Assembly: GCA_005281725.1 (NCBI GenBank)
Contig: SSBO01000008.1
Coordinates: 2,356,001 to 2,420,000 of the forward strand
Origin: Wuchereria bancrofti
Taxonomy: Eukaryota; Nematoda; Chromadorea; Rhabditida; Onchocercidae
DNA length: 64,000 bases
Reading direction: 5' to 3'
How positions within the stretch are numbered: position 1 is the stretch's first letter; each line of letters begins with the position of its first letter. Under the pieces are notes generated by a model, which worked only from the letters and a program-made list of their open reading frames with translations, had not been told where the DNA came from and did not search any database. This document shows, piece after piece, positions 51,301 through 61,179 of this stretch. A program made the translations under genes and the position numbers.

Positions 51301-54300
51301 AAATTAAAGGTACCAATTTGTTGCTGTTGTTGTTCAGGACGATTAAGATAATATTGTGTATGTGCTAGGCTTGGTCTCCAACCCATTGCTCGTAATTCCA
51401 CCAATTCCATCATTTTGAGTCGACATGGCGTCCCAAGTTGACCATTATCGCGACAGCAAGCTTGTCGCAAAGATACGAAAACTCGATTCAGTTCATCTAT
51501 AGAAGTTACATTTAATGTCACCTGTCATTCTATATTTACTTTCCAAATCTAGAAAACAATGAATGTGCGTCGTAAAGTCGTACGATAATGGATTTAGTAG
51601 TATTTCCCAATATCAATTGCATTATACTATGTTATTGTCATTAAATTTCTTCTATATAGCTACTTCTATTCTTTTTTTATCGCATTTATCAAAATGATCA
51701 TTTATTCATATATTATCTATGTACCAAATAATAAAATTGAAAAAGTAAAAATTTTGAAAAATGAATTATAAGAGAAAAACAAACTTTTATGGGATTGCTC
51801 GAGAAGTTGCCCAGAAAATTTGAGTTGCTGACAAAGAACAAAAATCTGATTAGCAAGTTGAGCGTTAAATAGTCCACCTTTCACTGATGCATTTATTTGA
51901 TTCATCAAACTGAGCAATTGCTCTAAAAATAATCATTTTTCGAAGAGATCATTGATAATATAAAAGATCATCGAAAAACTATGATAACATTTCTTTTTTT
52001 TTTGTTTTTGTTTTCAACTAATTTCATAGAAATATCTGAATGTAATGTTTTGAACTGGTGATAGCTTGATATTACTTATGATCATTTCGTGGAAAGTAAT
52101 TTGATAATTTGATAAAAAACTTAACCTTTTGTTATATTGAGACAGAATGAAGGCAAATATAGCAATGCTAGATCAGTTCACTTCAATTCTTGACTATTAA
52201 ATCTAGCCTAATCATATTAGATTAGTTCACCTCAATCTTTGACCATTAAATTTAGTCCATTTTTGTTATCACATGCATACTATTTAGCATTAAAAAAGTG
52301 ATATTTTGAAGCAGTGATAAGAAGTAAATAATTAATGTGATTGTATTAACATACGACACAGAACACATTAACAAATGTCAACACATTAGCAAGTCTTTCG
52401 TAATTAAAAAAAAAGTTTCAAAATTCTCCTCGTATTAGAAAGACCACAATTTTTAATGAAAAAAATTTTTACTCAAATATTTTTGAAATGGGACAAACTG
52501 TCGTGATTTTTTTGTTCTTGAGAACAAATATTTTCAAATGTGAAATTCCAAGCGAAAAAATTCAGATTAAAATTTTTTAATGCCAAAAAGGAGTAAAGCG
52601 AGAAATAGAAAAACAATATTTAGATGAGCATTTCGATGATCATATAGGAAAATGAAGATTCCAAGAATTTTCTTAGTAATTTTAGACAGGTATAAATGAT
52701 TGCAGAGAATTCCGGAGATACGAAAAGGTTTCCGGATTTCAATTTTAAGCGATTAGCGCATTATCATTGTTGCAATCGATAAACAACAACTATTCACATT
52801 TTTATGAAAAATAAACTCAGTATAATTGTTTTTAATCGTTACGAACAAAATATTTTTGTTGGCTTTGTTCTTATTTTTTTTTTCCCTTATCTAAATGAAA
52901 AAAAAAAAGTACTTCAAAAGAAAAATAACAAAGAACTGATTCAGTCGGATATTAGCTCATAATGAGATTTTAGCAATGATTACTAAACAAAATCCAAAAT
53001 TTAACAATTATTTGAGGAGAATCACTTTGCAAATTTTTAAAATGTACAAAATTTCATTTTGTTGAATTAATGTTCAATTATGTCATTTTGGAAAATTCTC
53101 AAATTTACAAGAATAATTTATGCATTTGATAGCATCAATTTAGAAGTTAATTTAGAATCAGCTCATAATGCTACCATCATTTTACTCATTTTCCTACGCT
53201 AACTGAGACTGACAATAATTTTAACAATGATTAAATTAGATTTTAATTTTTTGTTCAAATTTGTTATATAAAAAATTAAAAAAAAAATTGAGACACAATT
53301 ATTCACTTATTCAAAGAAAAAAATGAAAAAAGAAAAAAACTTCTTAGAGATCTATAAAAATTACATATAAGATGAAGAATTTGACCGCAAAATTTTGACT
53401 CTCGCAAATGATGAAATCAGTGATTCCATGCATACAATTATTTCATTTATCGTATAATAATGTTTCACACCATTATTCTTTTTTCTCATCTAAATTCCAC
53501 AAATTCATCATCAAAATTATGAAAAAAAAATTTTTCAAATTGGACCAAACAAAATGATAAAAGGAATTGTAGTAAAGAAATTCATCAGTGTGTACAATAA
53601 TCGCTTAAATTATTCTTATCAACATGAAAATGTGACGAATTAACAATGAAATTCTAAAGAATATCTTATTGAATATTTCCTTATCTGCTTTGAATTAACA
53701 TTTCTTTTTTTCTTTAAACAAATATGAAATAAGCAGCAAAGAACTATACTACTTTTTGATGATAGATATTCCAAAATTATTTGTAGAAACAAATTTTTCA
53801 GAATGTATATTTGTAAATAAGAATAACACTAATACTTACTTACAGGTTATATCCCATTTTTTCTTCTGCAATAAAACAGTTTGAAATTTATGGACGAATT
53901 TAGGTGTGCAGAAATTTTTTCTCTTTGGAAAAAGAAATGTCAAAAAAAAAAAAAAATTGTTGAGAGAAATTGGAATAAATTTTGCGAACAAATCAACAAA
54001 TAATAGAAATAATCATTTCAGTCAATTTAGTATTTGCGAAAACAGAATTAAAAAATAAGTTAGCTAAGAAATTTGTAACTGATAATTAATACTGCATAAA
54101 TCAATTTGCTAAAATCCTAAAATTTCTAGTATTTTTAAAATTCAACAATCTTCTAGACAAATTACCAAATGTATTTCATCAATCATTTATTATCTTCAAA
54201 AAATTCTACTTTTGAAATGACTCACTAAGTAAGACATTTACCTGTAAATTTTTTAAAATCCATTTATTTTCCTCATTACGCTGTTATATTGATAAAATAA

Positions 54301-55450
54301 TGATTTCGATGCTACTTATTAGTGAAACGATTCACTCTGTTATTACTTAATAGTAATATATTATTATGTAAAAAGAAAACTTTCCATACGTATCTTAGCT
54401 ACTTTTTATTTCAAAAAAAAAAAATTTAAACAAATTAAAATGCAAAAGAAAGAAGTAATGATCAAAATTTTCCACTGAACTTTTGCAAGAAAATGAATTA
54501 AAATTATCCACAACAAAACTGGTCTCTAAATTCCTTTTTTTTTTTTTTTTTTTAATGAACAAAATAGTTTGTATGATGCATTTTACAACTTTTAGTTGAT
54601 ACCCAATTCAGTTATTACTACATTATCTACTGCTGAAAAAAATAACTGCTATATTACATCAAAAACTCGAAAGTTTTATTGCTACATATTAACAAATTTG
54701 AAATATTTCATATGATATTTCTATCCAAAGTATCATATCGCATCAAATTCACAATATATTTGAGTAGGATTAAATGATTACTAAGTCTTATAATGATTCA
54801 AACTCAGTGAGGACGCTTCCAAATGATTGATAAATGAAGCTTATATTAAAGTAATCAATTTATCCCATATATAATTTATCTAATCCAAAATTAACATCAA
54901 AAAGAACAAAATTGCTACATCTACTTACTCTATCTTTCAACATCTCTTTCATAAAATTCGAAATTGTCGAAGAAAATTAACAGAAAAAAGAATTTACGAT
55001 TGTATGTGTGTATGTTTGTTAAGCACATCTTTTGAATAAAAAAAAAAAAAAAAAAAAACTGATAAGATAGCTGAAGAAAAATAAATGAATATATTCAAAT
55101 TTCTTTTTGCAATGTTTGAAATATTAAAGTAATACACTTAACGTTGAAATGCACATGCAGTAAAATGAGTAAAATATTGGCCTCTGACCTCTCGTATTAT
55201 ACTGAAAAATTAAGTTGATCCAAGTACATTAAAGCTCATCTAAATATCAAATCTTAAGTTATTGTCCAATTTTCTTCTGATCATAATATTATTTCCAACG
55301 AATATAAGAAATTAAAAACCGAAATGAATTTGAAAATATATCATAAAACACACCAACAGAAAGGTGCTCAGGTTGTTGGCCGATATGCTTGGCATTGAAC
55401 CAATCGTTTGAAAATGGCGTTGCTTCGTATGAGTAAGTCGATGTATTCAT
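48363..55450 (-). CDS. mxt: Mextli-type eIF4E-binding translation regulator (KH domain)
   Basis: Nine exons on the minus strand join in phase to 496 residues: 55450-55354, 51922-51785, 51496-51314, 51034-50870, 50517-50317, 49978-49791, 49399-49280, 49062-48923, 48621-48363. The helical N-terminal part (to ~residue 139; EQLLSLMNQINASVKGGLF) fits the MIF4G-like region of Mextli. A Pro-rich segment follows. Then a type I KH domain has the GxxG loop MGVKGRR (~263-269) and VISFQKVD. Next come an acidic stretch (EVDDNDDDDDVG) and a basic patch (EEREQRKERRK). The C-terminal eIF4E motif YDRMQLL (~458-464) matches Y-x4-L-Phi. Mextli of Drosophila and C. elegans binds eIF4E and promotes or tunes translation. 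The first intron is 3.4 kb with no gene visible in it. I rate the family call high; the orthologue name is by architecture, not by a search. Confidence 0.85.
50138..50316 (-). other. Open, possibly alternative segment in a Mextli intron
   Basis: The frame stays open from exon 50517-50317 through the GTGAGT donor to 50138. It contains ENVIELIITENPGH followed by a GTATAA donor at 50163, in the same phase (1) as the regular donor. Joined to the KH exon it would give GHLMGVKGRR; the regular join gives GKIMGVKGRR. Either fits a KH first strand and GxxG loop. There is no AG acceptor just before this stretch, only TTATTACAG at 50179 within it. Using it needs retention or a 15-base cassette. Confidence 0.4.
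52167..52258. repeat. Short tandem duplication in Mextli intron 1
   Basis: 52167-52208 and 52216-52258 are diverged copies of one ~42-base word (gatcagttcacttcaattct / gattagttcacctcaatctt). The rest of the 3.4-kb intron (51923-55353) is AT-rich with A/T runs and no coding stretch I can support. Confidence 0.75.
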
Positions 55451-56466
55451 CACGGAAAATTAAAACTGCTGTAAATGGATCAATAATAAGTAATCATTTA
55501 ATGTGACAAGATGATGTCCTAAATAAATTTAGGTAGTAATAACTGCAGCAGTGAGACACTGTTATTGTTAACAGGCGAATAATTATAATATTAACAATGA
55601 TAATCGGTTAATAATTAATAATAAATGATGAATGATAAATAATTATTATAAATAATAAATAGCGAATTATAAATAATAAATAATAAACAGTGAATAAACA
55701 AATAAATAAATAAATAGATAATAATAATGATGATAATTATGACTACAATAACAAACAATGATAAAAATAATAATAATGTAATTAAAAAACAATGCCAATG
55801 AAAAAGAAAAAAAAGATACCTTGTTTTATTAGGTGAAAAATTCAGTAGGTTCGCAAAAATTTACGGTATCAATACTAGTAATATTGACAATAGGGAAAAT
55901 GATAATGAATAAGTGATAACACAATGATAACAAGTGATAACGCGTTAATGATGTCGATGAGTGCGCGTCTTCGTTCGGTCGTCTTCGTCGTATTTGTTTG
56001 GGAAAATAGAAAATGTGGAGGTAATAATAAATAAAAAGTAGCTTTTTTTTTTTTTTGCTCAATAAATTTCGTAGAGTTAGAAGAGAAAGAGAAAAATGAT
56101 GTTCGTCCGGTACAATTGTTGTTTGTAGGAAAAATTAAAGGATGGAAGGAAGAAAGAGATGGAGGAAGAAGAGAAGATGATGATTTTGCCTTTAGTTTTG
56201 TTGATTTGTCGATCAGTTCAATTCAATTTTGTCTGTCTTTCCTTTTTGTTTGTCAGTCTGTGATTACTCTCCACCAACACAATACACTCTCATATACTGC
56301 GCTACCCGCATGCTACCCGCAGTATTGTTCAAATGCAAAATGGTTGAGTGTTCATCATCTCTTCTTCTCCTGTTTCCCCGGGTGGTAGGTATTGAATATG
56401 TATGTGATGCAGCAACATAGCAACATTACAATTGCAATGCTGTACTGCACAATGACATGCATATAG

Positions 56467-56552
56467 CATGCTGCTGCTGCTGTTGTTGTTGCATTCTGTT
56501 AGTGCTTCACCTATTGCTGCTACTACTGCTACTGCTGCTGCTGCAGCTGCAG
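56467..56552. repeat. CTG/TTG trinucleotide-rich tract
   Basis: Interrupted runs of ctgctgctgctgttgttgtt and ctactgctactgctgctgct lie about 1 kb upstream of the Mextli-type start codon. They are probably 5' non-coding, since frames through them are not flanked by recognisable coding sequence. Confidence 0.8.
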
Positions 56553-56879
56553 CCTAGAATTTGATGTTGATGAGAGGTGAGCAGTATTGAGTAAGACTTG
56601 CTAGAGTTTCTTCATCTCTTTATTCGAACTATTTAAACTGATTTTTACTTAGTTACAAAGAAGAAATACTTGTAGTAAGAGAATTTTGTAAATTTACGTG
56701 GAACGAAAAGTTATAAGTTCCATAAACATTTTGAAATTGAATGAATGAAATTGTTGATGGCCCTGTACATAAAAATTCTTTATAAAGAGTAGTGAATTAG
56801 ATATTGTGTGGTATTAAAGAAGTTGTCTCGCAAAACTTTGATCATTTTACCATTACTGTTATTAACTAATATTACAATA

Positions 56880-57310
56880 ATAAAACTTGAATTTTAGTAC
56901 AGTCTTTACAAAAACATTGTTAGAATGTATTTACAAATTTACTTTCATCCAGCATAAAAAGAAAAAAATAAATCCCGCAGTCATCAGATACAGCATAAGC
57001 TCCGAAGCCATAAGCAAGTTGACAGAATAACGACATATGCTAGCCGACTCGATAATTAACCCATCAATCTGAGAATTTTATAATTGAAATATTTTGTAAT
57101 TGGGATTTTATAATTGGAATTTCGTAATTTAAACTTCAAACAGTTCAATTTTCGACATCAATATTTTGACTGATCGCAGCTAAACATGTTACATCGAAAA
57201 AACGATTCCCGGTGATATTCAAAAATTTACACGGATTTAACACTGCTAGAATGTTTAATATATTCTAACAATGTTTTTGTAAAGACTGCACTAAAATTCA
57301 AGTTTTATTA
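56880..57310. mobile_element. Foldback/MITE-like element with ~49-base inverted arms
   Basis: Arm 56881-56929 (taaaacttgaattttagtac...) is the reverse complement of 57261-57310 (tattctaacaatgtttttgt...aagttttatta) with one or two mismatches. Looser complementarity runs outwards on the TAA/ATT-rich side. About 330 bases lie between the arms, with no open frame. Long inverted arms, small size and no coding capacity suggest a non-autonomous DNA element. I could not identify a clear target-site duplication, and no family is recognised. Confidence 0.6.
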
Positions 57311-58008
57311 CTGTGATAGTAATAATAATTAATAATAATAACAATAATGATGGTGATGGTGGTAAAAACTAGTAATAATAACGACAATAATAATAATAAT
57401 AATAACAATAATTAATAATAAAAATAATAATACATTTGGGAACGGAACGGAAAGGAAATACCAAAGAGCTCTGTAAATAATCAAAAATTTTTCACAGTAA
57501 AGTTAAACTTCCAGACTCTCCTCTAAATTTTTATGGCTTTGAGCCTTCCAGTAACTAAAAAAGAAATTAAAGTTTGAAAACATCGAAGAAATAATATTTA
57601 TTGAAATCAAATTTATGGTGAAATAAATTATCTTGTAACAAAAAACGAAACATACAAATACTGATGGACTTTCACACAGAATTTTTTTGGAAAAAAATCT
57701 GGCTTCACTAAAACTGGAAAAATATGCGAAAAATAATTTGGAAAAATTAAAAGAAATGATAAAATCAATCATTAGGACGAATACGTGAAAAATTTTTTTG
57801 CCACATGTACATATCATTAAATCACAAATTACCAAATTTCGTGCATATTATATTAGATTAGGATATCAAAAATTCTAAAATTCACAGTGCAAGACTAAAG
57901 AATCCCGATCACACAATCAATTTGACGAAAATGTCTAAAAACTGATATTAAATTACTGAAAATTGGTAGTTGATGAGCAATTAACACATTGCTAAAAGAT
58001 CCATTTCT

Positions 58009-59077
58009 TCACTGTTCCCTTAGTGCTTGCACTCGTGATACCATCAATCGTACTCGTTTCGTTAATTCCAAAATGTTACGATATAGCATTTGAAGACGTC
58101 GAGTATATTCATGCATTTTATCCATCTGCAAAACATTTCGATGTATTTACTTTTTTTAAGCATATTTCCTGTATAAATGGAACTTCTTTCAAGAAATAAA
58201 AAATAAATCAGTGAATTAAAAAGCGCATTTTGTATGACTCATATGTATCAGCATGACAAAATGCAATAAGAAATGAATGATAGTTAGGTTGCATTTTTCT
58301 GATATTTTATCTCTGTAAAAATGCATTTACTCTTTCCATTTCAACTCTCATTCCTCTCTGAATATCACAAAAAAAAAAAAAAAAAACTATTACCGTCTCA
58401 TTAATTCTTGATGTGAGTTGAGATGAATAATATCCATCCACTTCTTGAAGACGTGCAATGAGTCCATTTTGGAAATTCCTGTTACAAAATGAGATAAATA
58501 ACTTAGATGAAAAAGTTGAACAGAAACTCACAAACCATTTAGGAGATGAAAATAAAGAATGAATTCAAAAAATATATGAATCTAAAAAAAAAAAGAGCAA
58601 TATCTGTTTACAATTACCTTGTAACCGTAATAAAAAGGGTCTGTGGCTTAATTTGTACAAGTTCCCACTTTTTTTTTTTTCAGTAGCAATTTCTCACATT
58701 TAACATTATGTGAATGAAAGAAAACATTCTAATTTCCTTTCATGAGCATCACTTTACTGAAAATGTATCTCTAAAAACATATCATTCATCAAACATAGTT
58801 GACAGACACTAATCAAGGTGACAGAATAAAAGATCTTAACATATGAAATGATAAATTCTAAGATACAATTCAAGAAGTTAAAATTTTTTCAATTGTTTCA
58901 GAATTCAAATGATAGAGATCACCTAAATATATAAACAGTGACAGAAACGTCTAACCTAAAATTATCCACAAAAAACGCAAGAAAAAGTACGACATACATC
59001 ATTTCGGTGAGCAACACTATGAGCGTATTTTGATGCGGTAGATCAGCGATTAGCGATAAATCCAGATTGGCACCCAT
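58009..59077 (-). CDS. 93-residue coiled-coil protein, tentatively KxDL/BORC-like
   Basis: Three exons join in phase: 59077-58998, 58488... more exactly 58478-58394, and 58125-58009 (TGA). The protein starts MGANLDLSLIADLPHQNTL and is one long amphipathic helix (LIARLQEVDGYYSSQLTSRI, then HEYTRRLQMLYRNILELTKR). The C-terminal half aligns without gaps to the human KXD1 helix ([20 protein letters not shown]: shared TR, L, R, KR/RR, VR/IR). However, the eponymous K-x-D-L is YRNI here. KXD1 is a BORC/BLOC-1 subunit acting in lysosome positioning. The gene structure is convincing; the family call is a suggestion, and any small BLOC-1/BORC-type helical subunit is possible. Confidence 0.6.
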
Positions 59078-59104
59078 TTTATAAAATTTCTTTAAATGAA
59101 GATT

Positions 59105-59116
59105 TCTGCAATTCAA
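59105..59116 (-). promoter_or_regulatory. Likely trans-splice (SL) or 5' UTR acceptor of the small coiled-coil gene
   Basis: On the minus strand TTTGAATTGCAG is followed by 28 non-coding bases and then the ATG at 59077. Such a short leader after a consensus acceptor is typical of nematode SL addition. A conventional 5' UTR intron is the alternative. Confidence 0.5.
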
Positions 59117-61179
59117 ATGATTTTTTTTTTTTTTGTTATCAGAAACTTTTTGCGAATTGCTGAACTGGATTACACTAATCACTGCAATCAAAAGATCATG
59201 TCAATCAATCTCATAACTAGTTAACCTTCAATTTCATATTTTATCTACCGTCAATAAGTCAGTCTTAACTATCATCGCACTTCAATCCATTTAACAGCTT
59301 TTGCTTTGGTTTTTTTGAAAAAATATTTATCTCATTTGTTTCATTGCATTATCAGTCACGAAGAATGCAATCTTTTCCTATCGAGTTAAAAGTATGTGAA
59401 AATGAAGTGCAAAGAGGCAGAACGGTAAAGGGGAAAGGAACGAATAGGCATTGGAATTAGGCAAAAAGAATGAAAAATGATGCAATGTAGAGTACCTCAC
59501 AAATCAAACGATTACACCACAAAAAATATTTATTGCTTTTTTTTTTTTCTTAATAAGCAATACTTGCAAGCAAAAGTTTATCCTGAAAACCAGTATTACT
59601 GCCTTTAACTGTTCTTATCTGATAGCAATATCTCTTCTGGAAACATCTGTAAATTTGAAATTTTATTGGTATATTTTAGTTGATTCTGTTGCTCTTCAAC
59701 CAACTCTTCCGTGGCATGAAAATGTGGCAAACAATTTTCCAAAAGAAATCTTCATTTGAAGCTTATGAGCAAATACTGACTCGATTGGTAATGTGTCTTG
59801 AACTAAATTTTAAAATTATATTTAAAAAAATTATATGCTTCATAATACGAAATCCCAGTAAGTGGTAACAAGTTGAGTAATTAAAAAAAAACGATAAAGC
59901 ACATTATAAATAACTGAGAAAATTCTGTTGAAAACAACCTCGAAAAAAAAAACAAAAAGAATAAACAACGCTTACAATAAACGTATAAGGCTAAATCATT
60001 TTTTGTGTTTACACGAAGCATATAAAAAATAGGCATATCTTGATGATAAAATACAAGGCATTGGTAGCACCGACTATATATACTGAAAACGAAAAAAAAA
60101 ACATGTTTAGAAAAAAAAAAACATGTCTCTATGGAGGCATTGATGACCCAACCAGATCTCCATGATTTCAAACAATATTAATTAGTAAGATGAAGCATAA
60201 TGAAGAATTGCATAAATACCAGATAACTTTTGTAATAATAACGGTTAACGGATCCCAGGAAAATACCAAAACTTCAAAAATTCCGACTACATGCAAAATA
60301 AGGAAAGCTGGAAGGAACCCCAAATATTCGATTCCAGTGTTCGCTTCCTTCTTTTATTTTCGCAATCATTCTCTACCGATGAAATCATCATCCGGTCAAG
60401 AGAGAAAAAACAAACCAACAGAACAGTAAACTTCATAAAGAAGAAAAAAACATGAAACAGGGACTATCCCCGAAAATCAGTGAACCTGAAAAACGCTTAA
60501 GGCGAAAAAATCAAGAGCGTTGAAATGATAAGAACTGAAAAGAATAAGTGGAAATATGAAATTAAGTACACTTTAAGAACTGATGATAGAAGTACAAAAA
60601 TTTATTTACAAATGATTGAAAATCCGCTACAGATGGATATATGTTCATAATGCACAATCAGAATTAAACAAGGCAAAAACATTAAAGGCAGTAAATTTCA
60701 AAAAAAAAAAAAGAAAAAATCCGTGCGTGTATACAGAAAAAAGCTTCTCTCCTCCTATCAATGGTATACAAAACATATTTGCTAATCTAGACGATAGTAA
60801 CCAAATCTAAACGAATGTTTATGCATTAGGTAGTCCTCTTTCGGTGTTTGCAGTTCAGAGAGTGATAATCACATAAGAATATTTACAGCCCAAGAGACAT
60901 GAAGAAATCAAAAAGACATCGTGTTTGTAACGGCAAAATTCCAACAACACAAACTAATTCAGTCAGTCTAATCAGAGGATGGAAAATGATTCCCACTTTG
61001 GCTCATTATCTATTAAAGTCAACTTAAAGAAAAAAAAGAAGTAATCTCAGTCAACTGAAATGATTAAATCCAAGCTAGGCTACCGCTGAATAACAGAATT
61101 TTATCGCAGTGGAAAAAGATTAGCGTTGAGAGCAACTTTCTCTAGCACATTTTTTAAACCTATGTATTTAATTCAATAA
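59117..61179. other. 2-kb interval without a supported gene
   Basis: It lies between the start of the small coiled-coil gene and the stop of the zinc-finger gene, both on the minus strand. The only exon-like segment is 59677-59787 on the + strand (TTTTAG acceptor, GTAATG donor, open frame ending FEAYEQILTRL), which I cannot attach to other exons. The rest is AT-rich with A-runs. Confidence 0.5.

Larger units (their letters stand above)
55451..58008. other. Non-coding interval upstream of the Mextli-type gene
   Basis: This holds the probable promoter and 5' UTR of the Mextli-type gene and the 3' side of the small coiled-coil gene. It contains AATAAT/TAA-rich tracts (55590-55780, 57300-57435), a CTG/CAG-rich region (56467-56552) and a long inverted repeat (56880-57310). 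The region around 56100-56400 is less AT-rich than the rest, but its open frames have no coding look and no supporting splice sites. Confidence 0.55.

Noticed and set aside
53843..53868. 22-26-base candidate exon in Mextli intron 1 (TTGCAG acceptor, GTAAGT donor)
   Set aside because: Every phase gives a stop or breaks the join, whereas exon 55450-55354 joins directly to 51922-51785 in phase 1.
56116..56420. + strand open frames of 63-90 codons upstream of the Mextli-type gene
   Set aside because: They overlap in different frames, have no recognisable protein features and lie in a probable promoter or 5' UTR region.
60190..60429. 79-codon + strand open frame between the coiled-coil and zinc-finger genes
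   Set aside because: Composition is weakly protein-like, but there are no consistent splice sites, partner exons or recognised motif.
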